Source: Macrostomum hystrix (taxonomy: Eukaryota > Platyhelminthes > Macrostomidae). From it: 64,000 nt of DNA. Positions 33,591 to 45,800 of this stretch are shown here, one piece after another. The position numbers were made by a program, and so were the translations under genes. The stretch is from assembly GCA_950097015.1 (NCBI GenBank), contig CATNEN010000039.1, positions 14,044,501-14,108,500 of the forward strand, written 5' to 3'. Positions within the stretch are counted from its first letter, which is position 1. Each line of letters opens with the position of its first letter. The notes below the pieces were generated by a model. It saw only the letters and a list, made by a program, of their open reading frames with translations. It ran no database searches and was not told the origin of the DNA.

Positions 33591-36500
33591 ATGTCTGAAG
33601 GTGATACAGATCTAGCTGAGAAAGTAAAAACCGAAGGCAATGGCCTGTTTTCTCAGAAGAAATATGCCGATGCTATTCGTTGCTATGACAAAGCGATCGA
33701 GTTGAGTCCTAAGGTGGCTAGTTACTATGGCAACAGGGCGGCAGCCTACATGATGCTCAGCCGGTTCCATGCAAGTTGTGTTTTTATTATTTTCTAGTTA
33801 GGCCCGAAGATAGTTAATAGAGACAGCCCCAGCTATTGCGCATCACTTTGAAATGCTAATGTTAAACGGGAGTTTCATTGTCTGAGAATAAATCGCTGGA
33901 AAATAATATAGTAATTTAGTGAAATCTATCAACCTTAATGTGTTTATTGCGCACATCTCATTCTCATATAGGACGCATTGAAAGACTGCCGCACCAGCAT
34001 TTCAATTGATCCGGACTTCCTCAAAGGCTACCTGCGGCTAGGCAAGACTCTGCTCAATCTGGGTGAGTTCTCAGAGTCTGTCATCGCTTTCCAGAAGGCC
34101 CTGGTGCTGGACCCGTCTTGTCAGGAGGCTGAGCAGCAGCTGCTAGTGCTGAAGGATATCGAGGATCAACTGTCAAGCGTGGAGAAGCGACTCAGTGGCG
34201 GTGATCCTAGGACTGCCCTGTATCACCTAGATAGGTGAATTTATTAATAATTTGTCAGCGTCATAAATTTCTAAAGTCATTGTCTCTTTAGCCATGAAAT
34301 TCGCAGGCTTTTCGACCCGACATCAGTTTTATACTAGTCCTGTAATCCGTAGACTATAAGCCCCTGAAATCAGTAGGTTATAAGCCCTGAAACCCGTAGG
34401 TTATTAGCCCTGAAATTCGTAGTTTTTTAGCCCTGAAATTCGTAGGTTATAAGCCCTGAAATCCGTAGGTTATTAGCCCTGAAATCCGTAGGTTATTAGC
34501 CCTGAAATCCGTAGGTTATTTGCTCTAAAACCCGTAGGTTATAAGCCCTGAAACCCGTAGGTTATAAGCCCTGAAATTCGTAGGTTATTAGCCCTGAAAT
34601 CCGTAGGTTATTAGCCCTGAAATCCGTAGGTTATTTGCTCTGAAACCCGTAGGTTATAAGCCCTGAAACCCGTAGGTTATTAGCCCTGAAATTCGTAGGT
34701 TATTAGCCCTGAAATTCGTTGGTTATTAGCCCTGAAATCCGTAGGTTATTAGCCCTGAAATCCGTAGGTTATTTGCTCTGAAACCCGTAGGTTATAAGCC
34801 CTGAAACCCGTAGGTTATTAGCCCTGAAATTCGTAGGTTATTAGCCCTGAAATTCGTTGGTTATTAGCCCTGAAATCCGTAGGTTATTTGCTCTGAAACC
34901 CGTAGGTTATAAGCCCTGAAACCCGTAGGTTATAAGCCCTGAAATTCGTTGGTTATTAGCCCTGAAATCCGTAGGTTATTAGCCCTGAAATCCGTAGGTT
35001 ATTTGCTCTGAAACCGTAGGTTATAAGCCCTGAAACCCGTAGGTTATAAGCCCTGAAACCCGTAGGTTATAAGCCCTGAAATTCGTTGGTTATAAGCCCT
35101 GAAATTCGTTGGTTATTAGCCCTGAAATTCGCAGGTTATAAGCCCTGAAATCCGTAGGTTATAAGCCCTAAAATCCGTAGGTTATAAGCCCTGAAATCCG
35201 TAGGTTATTTGCTCTGAAATCCGTAGGTTATTAGCCCTGAAATTTGCAGGCTTATTGACCTGAAACTGTTGATTTTCAGCCCTGAAATTCGTAGGCCAAT
35301 CAATCAAACATCCTCGTCTTTGATATTGTCTCAATTCGCAGGTGTCTGCAGAGCGCGCCGCACAGCACCCGTCTTAGACTTCGCCGAGCAGAACTGCTCA
35401 TTGAATTGGGCCGACACGACGAGGCCGCCATGCTGACCACCGACTTGGTCCGGCTGGACTCTAGCGGCCCTGAAGTAGCCTCCGAGCTGCTTCTCCTTCG
35501 TGGCCTGTCCCTGTATTATCAGGAGATGCACGACAAGGCCCAGCAGCATTTCGCGCAGGCCTTGAAAATGAATCCGGATTGCGAGAAGGCTAAGGCTGCT
35601 TTCAAACGCAGCAAGCGACTAGCGGTCGCTAAAGACGAGGCTAATGCTCTCATCAAGGACAAGAACTACGAGGCCGCCTGCACCGCCTACACGGATGCGC
35701 TGCTCATCGACCCGAAACACGACGCTTACAATGCAAAGGTTGTAAACTGGGAGATGGGCCATTTTTTATTTAGGTGAATCTTTAGTCTGAAAAATAAATG
35801 CAATTACGAGAAAAAATCATTCAGAGAATCTACATAAACATGTATCTCACCCCTAAATAGCGTAGACTGCTAGAATCTCACCCCTAAATAGCGTAGACTG
35901 CTAGAATCTCACACCTAAATAGCGTAGACTGCTAGAGTCTCACCCCTAAATAGCGTAGACTGCTAGAGTCTCACCCCTAAATAGCGTAGACTGCTAGAAT
36001 CTCACCCCTAAATAGCGTAGACTGCTAGAATCTCACACCTAAATAGCGTAGAATGCTAGAATCTCACCCCTAAATAGCGTAGACTGCTAGAGTCTCACCC
36101 CTAAATAGCGTAGACTGCTAGAATCTCACCCCTAAATAGCGTAGACTGCTAGAATCTCACCCCTAAATAGCGTAGACTGCTAGAATCTCACACCTAAATA
36201 GCGTAGAATGCTAGAATCTCACCCCTAAATAGCGTAGACTGCTAGAGTCTCACCCCTAAATAGCGTAGACTGCTAGAATCTCACCCCTAAATAGCGTAGA
36301 CTGCTAGAATCTCACCCCTAAATAGCGTAGACAGCTAGAATCTCACCCCTAAATAGCGTAGACTGCTAGAATCTCACCCCTAAATAGCGTAGACAGCTAG
36401 AATCTCACCCCCAAATAGCCTAGACTGCTAGAATCTCACCCCCAAATAGCCTAGACTGCTAGAATCTCACCACCAAATAGCCTACACTGCTAGAATCTCA

Positions 36501-38282
36501 CCCGCAAATAGCCTAGACTGCTAGATTACATGAATCTCACTTAAGGGTAGATTCAGCCCTGATGAGAATCTAAACCCCACGTAAGGTAGATAATTAGAAT
36601 CTCAACGCTTTTGTGATGTAGCTCGTACATGAAAACAATATTATGATACTCGTATAGTTATATGCTACTATAAGTAGGCAATCGTTATATTGTATTTGCA
36701 TTCATGATTGATTTATCTAATCTCCTGACTAATTTGCCTTTATTTATCCAATTAATCTGATGCCAGGTGCACTGCAATCGGGCCCTGAGTCTGATGCACC
36801 TTAACCGGCTGCCGGAGGCACTATCCGACTGTCAGGCCGCACTGGTTCTACAGCCGGACTATGCCAACGCTATGAAACGCCTAGCCCAGGTGCAGCAACG
36901 CATGGAACAATTCGATGACGCTGTGCGCACCTGCGAAGATTTGCAGAAGCGGCATCCGAGCAGTGAGCATCGAGCGCTGCTGAAGGTCCGTCCGCTTGTT
37001 CCAAGCTCTTTTGTTACAGCTTCACCTTCCTTGACTGACCCCTCATTGTAGGACTGCTAGTCCAGCTTAGATTAGTTTAGATTTTCACGGTAGGAGTCTA
37101 GGCTCTCATGGGTGAAATTCTAAAAGTCAGGATTCTCAAGGGTGAGATTCTGAAAGTCTGGATTCTCAGAGGTGAGATTCTAACAGTCTAGATTTTCAAG
37201 GGTGAGATTCTGAAAGTCAGGATTCTCAAGGGTGAGTTTCTAACAGTCTAGTTTCTCAGGGATGAGATTCTGAAAGTTTGGATTCTCAGGGGTAAGATTC
37301 TAAAAGTCAGGATTATTAGGGGTGAGATTCTGAAAGTCAGGATTATTAGGGGTGAGATTCTGAAAGTCAGGATTATTAGGGGTGAGATTTTAAAAGTCTG
37401 GATTCTGAAGAGTGAGATTCTAAAATTCTAATCTTCTTAAGGGTGAGATTCTAAAAGTCAAATTTTCTCAAGGGTGAGATTCTAAAAGTCAAATTTTCTC
37501 AAGGGTGAGATTCTAAAAGTCAAATTTTCTCAAGGGTGAGATTCTAAAAGTCTGGATTATTATGGGTGAGATTCTAACTGTCTAGATTCTCAGGGTGAGA
37601 TTCTGAAAGTCTGGATTTTCAATGGTGAAATTCTAAAATCTGGATTCTCAGGGGTGAGATTCTGAAAGTCTGGATTATCAAGGGTGAGATTCTAAAGCCA
37701 GCATGCTGAGGGGTGAGATTCTAAAGCCAGCATGCTGAGGGGTGAGATTCTAAAGCCAGCATGCTGAGGGGTGAGATTCTAAAATGTTAAGAGTGAATTT
37801 ATCATGGCTAAATCCTCTGATGTCCTACCCAACCTGCACTTCAGGAGGCCCAGCTGGCCCTGAAGAAATCGAAGCGCAAGTGCTATTATAAGATCTTGGG
37901 CGTCAGTCAGACGGCAAATGACGATGAAATTAAACGGGCCTACAAGAAGAAGGCCCTGCTGCATCACCCGGACAGGCATTCCAATGCCACAGAGGAGCAG
38001 AAGCGAGCTGAGGAGACTGCTTTTAAAGACGTCGGCGAGGCTTATTCAGTGCTGACTGATCCGCAGAAGCGTCGGCGATACGACGCCGGCGAAGATCTTG
38101 AAGACATGCAACAGGGCGGACCAGGCGGCTTCCACGGCATGGACCCCAATCTGATCTTTGCCCAGTTCTTTGGCGGCGGCGGAGGCGGCGGTGGTTTTCC
38201 ATTTCATCAGCAGCATCATCATCACGGAGGTCGGGGTGGCGGTGGCGGCGGCATGCCGGGCTTCAATTTCTCATTCGGCTAA
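33591..38282 (+). CDS. DNAJC7: DNAJC7 homologue (TPR2), TPR-DnaJ cochaperone
   Basis: Five exons, 33591-33770, 33972-34234, 35342-35738, 36767-36985 and 37845-38282, join in phase to 498 aa (human about 494). The protein is a series of TPR repeats: [20 protein letters not shown] near the N-terminus, a middle set around [13 protein letters not shown] and [11 protein letters not shown], and a third set from [15 protein letters not shown] on. A C-terminal J domain begins at about residue 366 (CYYKILGV). The HPD motif is residues 394-396 (LLHHPDRHS), so it can stimulate Hsp70 ATPase. The C-terminal tail is Gly/His-rich ([16 protein letters not shown]...). The family binds Hsp70 and Hsp90 via TPRs in the cytosol and passes clients between them. 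Intron 1 is GC-AG (CAT|GCAAGT); introns 2-4 are each mostly minisatellite. Confidence 0.95.
34330..35290. repeat. Minisatellite, 23-bp unit, DNAJC7 intron 2
   Basis: About 41 copies of tgaaatccgtaggttattag + ccc, with ataagccc, ttcgt and ttgctc variants. The last degenerate units end about 35 bp before the acceptor at 35341. Confidence 0.95.
35850..36530. repeat. Minisatellite, 31-bp unit, DNAJC7 intron 3
   Basis: About 22 copies of gaatctcacccctaaatagc + gtagactgcta. The homogeneous left part grades into cccaaatagcctagac variants on the right. Confidence 0.95.
37080..37790. repeat. Minisatellite, ~28-30-bp unit, DNAJC7 intron 4
   Basis: About 25 diverged copies of ggtgagattctaaaagtcag + gattctcagg. 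Each unit contains a donor-like GGTGAGAT word in sense orientation. It ends about 55 bp before the acceptor at 37844. Confidence 0.93.
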
Positions 38283-38470
38283 TGTGAATCGTCAGCGCTG
38301 AATTCGTGTGTCTAGAAATGTTTCTCTTCTTTTCTGTTTAAGAATTATTTTAGATTAGTCAGACTAAATTCGGAAAGCTTTTCAACCTGCAGTTGCGTAT
38401 GAGAAAGATAAACCTAAAGAGACTGACAAGGCCGTATTAACTGGGTATTGTAAACAAAGATATCAGACGG
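38283..38470. other. DNAJC7 3' UTR region
   Basis: Unique AT-rich sequence after the stop codon. No canonical AATAAA is visible before the purine array starts. Confidence 0.4.
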
Positions 38471-38474
38471 GGTG

Positions 38475-39115
38475 GAGTCGTGGAGATAAGACAAAGGTGG
38501 GATGAGAGGGGAGAGATAAGACAAGGGAGAGATGAGACTGGGGAGAGGTGAGACTGGGGAGAGACAAGATGGGAGAGATAAGACTGGGAAGAGATGAGAC
38601 TTGGAAGAGAGAGACTGGGAAGAGATGAGACTGGGAAGAGATGAGACTAGGGAGAGATGAGACTGGGAAGAGATGAGACTAGGGAGAGATGAGACTGGGA
38701 AGAGATGAGACTAGGGAGAGATGAGACTGGGAAGAGATTAAGCAGAGGAGAGGTCAGACGGGAGGGGTGAGACAGGGAAGAGATGAGACTAGAGAGAGAT
38801 AAGACTGGGAAGAGATTAAGCAGAGGAGAGGTCAAACGGGAGGGGTGAGACAGGGAAGAGATGAGACTAGGGAGAGATAAGACTGGGAAGAGATTAAGCA
38901 GAGGAGAGGTCAGACGGGAGGGGTGAGACAGGGAAGAGATGAGACTAGGGAGAGATAAGACTGGGAAGAGATTAAGCAGAGGAGAGGTCAGACGGGAGGG
39001 GTGAGACAGGGAAGAGATGAGACATGGGAGACATAAGACTGGGAAGAAATAAGACAAAGTGGAGAGATAAGTCAGGTGAGATAAAGCGATAGAGAAAAGA
39101 CAGGTGAGATGAGAC
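38475..39115. repeat. Purine-rich minisatellite downstream of DNAJC7
   Basis: Units based on gagactgggaagagat and gagactagggagagat. In the centre a higher-order block of about 85 bp (…gattaagcagaggagaggtc…) repeats about four times. The plus strand is almost pure A/G. Confidence 0.93.
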
Positions 39116-39744
39116 TGTAAAAAGTGACAAGACCAGGCAGTTCCAGATTCAACAGCCTTTCGTATCTGGTCTGCAGGCCTGACCTGACCTTGATGATGTT
39201 GTTCACTGTTAGCAATGCGATCAGGCGTGTCTCGTTGTCTTTTTTTTCTTTTAAATTTGCTGTGCAGACTGAAATATATTATGTTCGATGCATCAACACA
39301 CTCACACCCACCCGGACACAAAGTGCTTTTTAAAGATAGAGAAGCCTATGCTAATTTGTTGCTTGTGCACACTGTGTTAGTTATTGTTTGGTAATCTTTT
39401 AAATAAATTTCTGAAAACTGCAATGGGCGACAGAAAGTTTTTTTGTGTTTTGCCACCGTTTTGAAATTATTTCTTAAAAAACTACTTTTTGGCCTTGTGT
39501 TGGCATTTTCCCTCGACAGTAACTAACTACGTAGGACAGTTTTATGAATATAGAAACAGAATTACTTCTTGCTACTTTTGCTATGCTCTGTACTGTCTTA
39601 ACTGTCTAAGCCTAAACACAATTCTCAGATTTTGAGTCTGTTTCTGTTGTCTTAATTGTGTTTAAATAGGCTTGGTTTAAATTAACTTTTTTTATTTGGC
39701 GAGTGACGCTTCTTTTAATATCACTTAGCAACCTTTTCAACGAT
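39116..39744. other. Intergenic, no gene seen
   Basis: No exon recognised; an AATAAA-like word (aaataaattt) lies at about 39398. Confidence 0.4.
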
Positions 39745-39935
39745 CCCTTCAGATCCTAAGATTGGTGCGCCATCCCTTCAGATCCTCAGATTGGTCCACC
39801 ATCCCTTCAGATCCTCAGATTGGTCCACCATCCCTTCAGATCATCAGCTTGGCCCACCATCCCTTCAGATCATCAGCTTGGCCCACCATCCCTTCAGATC
39901 CTCCGATTGGCCCACCATCCCTTCAGACCCTTAAT
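39745..39935. repeat. Short minisatellite, ~28-bp unit
   Basis: About seven copies of catcccttcagatcctcaga + ttggtcca. Confidence 0.9.
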
Positions 39936-40584
39936 TTTAGTTAATGCCAATTAATTTTTTTAAAAGCTTATACTTGCAGTAATTAATTGTGTCAGTATGT
40001 CAGTATATTCATCCCGGCCCTACATTATATATTCATTTTGTTCTCAACAGAGCAACTTGCCTAAGAACGAGCAGCAGCTAGCTGTGTTTCCAAATTTCTA
40101 TTTTACTGCAAGTTATTACTCTCTATTTCTCGTACATATATATTCGTATGCTACTTGAATTAACAGATTCAGTAGTGCATAGCGAGCATTAAGCATGCAA
40201 GAAAATCCTTATAATGTACTAGTTATAATGCCGAAAACTTCTCTTCTTACTCCAGAGACACGGTGTTGTTAATTAAAATGCACCCTTTAAGAACAGGCCT
40301 TTCTACATCAGTTTTGGCTTGAGTAAAAACTAATTTTGCCCTTGTACGAGAACTGCACAAGCTCTCGTGTTTGTCAATCTTGAATATTTCTTTATATTTT
40401 AATTACAATTTTGTGAAAGCAAAGACAAACATTTTTACTTGCTGGAGCGCAACTTAACTATTTTCACTACTGAGTGGTTCTTTGACCTAGTTTTTTAGAG
40501 TTGGCTTGCTTAAAGTTGCCAATTAGGGTTTCAGATGAGGTCTTTGTGTGTCAGGTGAGCTGTATTTTTCAGATCAGGTCTTTG
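39936..40584. other. Intergenic, no gene seen
   Basis: AT-rich unique DNA upstream of the 20-bp array; no exon recognised. Confidence 0.4.
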
Positions 40585-42590
40585 GAGTTCAGATTCGGCA
40601 TTTTGGGTTCAGATTTACTATTTGAGGTTCAGATTCGGTATTTGGGGTTCAGATTCGGTATTTGGGGTTCAGATTCGGTATTTGGGGTTCAGATTCTGTA
40701 TTTGGGGTTCAGATTCGGTATTTGGGGTTCAGATTCGGTATTTGGGGTTCAGATTCGGTATTTGGGGTTCAGATTCGGTATTTTGGGTTCAGATTTACTA
40801 TTTGAGGTTCAGATTCGGTATTTGGAGTTCAGATTCGGTATTTGGAGTTCAGATTCGGTATTTGGAGTTCAGATTCGGTATTTGAGGTTCAGATTCGGTA
40901 TTTGGAGTTCAGATTCGGTATTTGGGGTTCAGATTCGGTATTTGGGGTTCAGATTCGGTATTTGGAGTTCAGATTCGGTATTTGAGGTTCAGATTCGGTA
41001 TTTGGAGTTCAGATTCGGTATTTGGGGTTCAGATTCGGCATTTGGGGTTCAGATTTACTATTTGAGGTTCAGATTCGGTATTTGGGGTTCAGATTCTGTA
41101 TTTGGGGTTCAGATTCGGTATTTGGGGTTCAGATTCGGTATTTGGGGTTCAGATTCGGTATTTGGGGTTCAGATTCGGTATTTGGGGTTCAGATTCGGTA
41201 TTTGGGGTTCAGATTCGGTATTTGGGGTTCGGATTCGGTATTTGGGGTTCAGATTCGGTATTTGGGGTTCAGATTCGGTATTTGGGGTTCAGATTCGGTA
41301 TTTGGGGTTCAGATTCGGTATTTGGGGTTCTGATTCTGTATTTGGGGTTCAGATTCGGTATTTGGGGTTCAGATTTGGTATTTGGGTTTCAGATTCGGTA
41401 TTTGGGGTTCAGATTCTGTATTTGGGGTTCAGATTCTGTATTTGGGGTTCTGATTCGGTATTTGGGTTTCAGATTCGGTATTTTGGGTTCAGATTTACTA
41501 TTTGAGGTTCAGATTCGGTATTTGGAGTTCAGATTCGGTATTTGGGGTTCGGATTCTGTATTTGGGGTTCAGATTCGGTATTTGGGGTTCAGATTCGGTA
41601 TTTGGGGTTCAGATTCGGTATTTGGGGTTCAGATTCGGTATTTGGGGTTCAGATTCGGTATTTGGGGTTCGGATTCGGTATTTGGGGTTCAGATTCGGTA
41701 TTTGGGGTTCAGATTCGGTATTTGGGGTTCAGATTCGGTATTTGGGGTTCAGATTCGGTATTTGGGGTTCAGATTCTGTATTTGGGGTTCAGATTCGGTA
41801 TTTGGGGTTCAGATTTGGTATTTGGGTTTCAGATTCGGTATTTGGGGTTCAGATTCTGTATTTGGGGTTCAGATTCTGTATTTGGGGTTCTGATTCGGTA
41901 TTTGGGTTTCAGATTCGGTATTTTGGGTTCAGATTTACTATTTGAGGTTCAGATTCGGTATTTGGAGTTCAGATTCGGTATTTGAGGTTCAGATTCGGTA
42001 TTTGGAGTTCAGATTCGGTATTTGGGGTTCGGATTCGGCATTTGGGGTTCAGATTTACTATTTGAGGTTCAGATTCGGTATTTGGGGTTCAGATTCGGTA
42101 TTTGGGGTTCAGATTCGGTATTTGGGGTTCAGATTCGGTATTTGGGGTTCAGATTCGGTATTTAGTGTTTAGATTCGGTATTTGGAGTTCAGATTCGGTA
42201 TTTGGAGTTCAGATTCGGTATTTGGAGTTCAGATTCGGTATTTGGAGTTCAGATTCGGTATTTGGGGTTCTGATTCGGTATTTGGGGTTCTGATTCGGTA
42301 TTTGGGGTTCAGATTTACTATTTGGGGTTCAGATTCGGTATTTGGAGTTCAGATTCGGTATTTGGGGTTTAGATTCGGTATTTGGGGTTCAGATTTACTA
42401 TTTGGGGTTCAGATTCGGTATTTGGGGTTTAGATTCGGTATTTGGGGTTCAGATTTACTATTTGGGGTTTAGATTCTGTATTTGGAGTTCAGATTCGGCA
42501 TTTGGGGTTCTGATTTGGTATTTGTGGTTAAGATTCGGTATTTGGGGTTCTGATTCGATATTTTTGGTTAAGATATAGTATTAGGGGTTT
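40585..42590. repeat. Minisatellite, 20-bp unit, just upstream of the GDPD gene
   Basis: About 100 copies of tttggggttcagattcggta with almost perfect 20-bp phasing. A marker pair of variant units (agatttggta, tttgggtttc) recurs 440 bp apart at about 41371 and 41811, showing a 22-unit higher-order repeat. The array ends 220 bp before the GDPD start codon. All open frames within it are artefacts. Confidence 0.96.
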
Positions 42591-42811
42591 TGGTTGGTCT
42601 CTTTATGTCAATATCTTTGTAGGTCAATATTTTCTTCAGTTTTCTGGTTAGAATGTTAGAGTTCCAGTTAAATTTCTATTTCGAGATTTAGTGTTTAGAG
42701 TTCGGGTTCGATTTTTAAGAGGCCTTTGGCATCAGATCTTACTTCCATCAAAGTTAACCATAGGTTCTGAAACGATGACTTTATACCACATCTCTGCCGC
42801 AGGACTACTGC

Positions 42812-45800
42812 ATGCCTTCCACCGCAACCGCCGTAGCGGCTGCCTTAACCGCCTACGGCCTGCTCTCCACCCTCCTGCTGCGCTACCCGACCCTCCTGCA
42901 TCGGCGCAAGACTCGCCGTTTCGCCGCCGCCCACATTAGTCATCGCGGCGGCGCGGCTGAGCTAGCCGAGAATACAATGGAAGCATTTCGGGTAGCGGTG
43001 AACCGCCATCGCACGCACATGCTGGAGCTGGACTGCCAGATCACGCGTGACGGACAGGTTTGTTGGCTATTTTGTGTCTGGTTTGGGCTCTGGACATGTT
43101 TTCAGTTTTAACTTTTTAAATCCAAATCTTATTACTTGATATGTTCGTTTTAGCTAGTAGTAAAATATAAGGAATTTGAAATAATTTTTTCTAGATATCT
43201 TTACTTGCCTACTTGTAGTATGAATTACAGTTTTTTATTTTAAATTTTCACGACACGATTCACAACCTTCTGATTGATCGCTTTGGTCGCCCGCAGGTGG
43301 TGGTAGCTCACGACAATGATCTTGATAGACTATGCGGCCAACCTGGCAGCATCGACCAGCTGAATTTCGATCAGCTGCCGCCGATTCGTCGCGACCTGGC
43401 TGTGACCTTCGAGCCCGGCCTCATTGTGTCCGGCGGCGACGACAGGCGAATTCCCCTGCTCAACGAGGTGCTGACAGAATTTCCCGCAGTGCCGTTGAAC
43501 ATCGACGTCAAGGAGGACAGGCGGGACCTGCTTGAGGCTGTTTGTCAATTGGTTGTCAAGCATGGCAGGTACGGGTCTGAACTGAGATTCGAGCTTCCGA
43601 CCTCTTGGTCACGTGACAAGTTGTGTCATCCCCCTTCTCTCTGCCCTCGCCCTCTTATTGTACCTTCACCTCTCACCTTCTAATCTGTTCAACTATTTTC
43701 ACGTGTTGTTTGATATCTCCTCCAAGAGTACCGGCAACTCAATGCTGAAACTTATATGGGAAATTCAGCATTGAAAATTCACAATTTTTTTACTGTGAAT
43801 GGTCCTTTTGTTTTCAAGATTGTTGGATAAAAAACTTTTATTGCTGGAATGAGTTTGAAGCGGTGATTACAGGGATGTAAATTACAGTTTTTTAACTCTG
43901 AAATTTGAGGATGCTAAAGCGGAAGAAAGTTGGTTACTTTTTAAATTGTTTTCAACCAAGTGTACAGTGCCTCGGCGAGACTGCCAATCAGATTTCGCAC
44001 ATTGCTACTGCCGGAGTGTATTGGGGGCGTAGGTTTTCTCTTTGCATCGTTTGATTATGATTGGTGGAATTCAACTGATTCAATTCAATTCTCTTTCCTT
44101 TGCTTCGTCACTGATTGGCTAGCTGCTCGTCTCTCTTTCCCCACCCCCTCCTTCTCTCACCCTCTGACCCGTCCTTATCTCTTGTTTGATATATTTGATT
44201 CTCTGCTGATTCTCGATATGTTCAGTGGCGTAAAAATTGCCTCTTACTAGCTGCAGTAAGTAGAAAAAAGAATAGAATTTTGCAAATGATGACACAAATG
44301 GGACGTAATGCTGATCAATTTATGTGATTGATCACCAAATCTAATGTCTGATGCTGTGCCCAAGCTGTTTACACTGCCACTGTGCATTAGGAGTAGCTGC
44401 TTATTGGCTATAAATTGTCCTTATGGTCCTTTTTTGATGGTTCTTATAAGATGTCATATAAGATGGTTCTTATATGACTGACAGTGGTCCATATCTGTTT
44501 GAAGATGGTCCTTATATGACTGAAAGTGGTCCGTATCTGTTTGAAGATGGTCCTTATATGACTGAAAGTGGTCCATATCTGTTTGAAGATGGTCCTTATA
44601 TGACTGAAAGTGGTCCATATCTGTTTGAAGATGGTCCTTATATGACTGAAAGTGGTCCGTTTGTGTCTGAAAGTGGTCTTCTTTTGCATGAAAGTGGTAC
44701 TTAGGTGTCGAATATTCGTCCGTTTTCTCTCGTAATTCACTAATCGCTTTTTAGTGTTCTTTAATAGTCCTAGGGCGGATAGCTCAGTCAGTAAGGTGTC
44801 GGACTCTGGATCAGATGGTCCTGGGTTCGATTCCCGACCTATTCTAGAACTATTCGTGCAGCCTTTGGCGTGCGGCTTTGCCCTGATGTGCTCACAGTCT
44901 ACTCAGCTGCAAATGAGTACCGAAATTTCGTCGGGTAATAATAATTCCGGCTGGCGTGGAATAATGCAGCAATGCTGTGCGGCAATTCAGTGGGGTTTGG
45001 ATGCTGCCGATATGTATCGAAAAATTAATTCCATTGCTGACACGCGGCTGTCAACCGGTGTCCGAGAGAGCCGGGGATTACATTAGGTGTGCAGTCCCCT
45101 CCTGCTAGTGTGCTTGACACACAACACCTGCACTGGCCCTTGGGTCTGGTGTCTAATTATTAATAGTCCTGGAGCCTTTCTAAAAAACGATTTAATAAAG
45201 CTGCATATTTACTACTTTGTTCCATACCATTGTTTAAACTTCTTTACTAGTTTTCAAAATGTGCAGCTTCTAAATTAAATGATGACACGAACGGGACGTA
45301 ATTCTGATCAATCAATTTGATCGATAATCAAATTTGATGTCTGATACGGCTATAATTATGCATTTCTTGTTCAATATTTACTATTATATTTGGTAGCCAT
45401 TTTGGGTAGATGATGACACAAACGGGACGTAATGCTGATCAATGTATGTGATTGATCATCAAATTTAATGTCTGATGTCTAATTTTTTTGTCAGTTTAAA
45501 TTGATAAAAATATACTAAGGTGTTTAATCAGATGTAGCATTTTGTTTGTAAAACATGTAAAAGGAATACCATTTTTAAGTCACTACATAATGTGTCATTT
45601 CCATAGTCAGTATACCATTTCCATAGTCAGTATACCATTTCCATAGTCAGTATGCCATTTCCATAGTCAGTATGCCATTTCCATAGTCAGTATGCCATTT
45701 CCATAGTCAGCATGCCATTTCCATCATGCATTTTCTCACCTGACAGGCAGGGCACGGTAGTCTGGGGCAACCGTTCGCAGCGGGTTGTTAATCAGCTAAG

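Larger units (their letters stand above)
44287..45480. repeat. Three dispersed copies of a ~65-bp palindrome-bearing sequence
   Basis: Copies at about 44287-44355, 45280-45345 and 45411-45480 begin gatgacacaaatgggacgta. They contain a tgatcaat...attgatca inverted pair and end in aatgtctgat. They lie in GDPD intron 2 on both sides of SINE-C. Family unknown. Confidence 0.65.

Noticed and set aside
40501-42578. Phe/Gly/Ser-rich frames (GFRFGIWGSDSVF)
   Set aside because: 20-bp array upstream of GDPD; all three frames give the same periodic peptide.
44772-44845. A true tRNA gene
   Set aside because: A and B boxes are good, but acceptor and anticodon stems do not pair and an 11-bp target duplication shows it is the head of a SINE.
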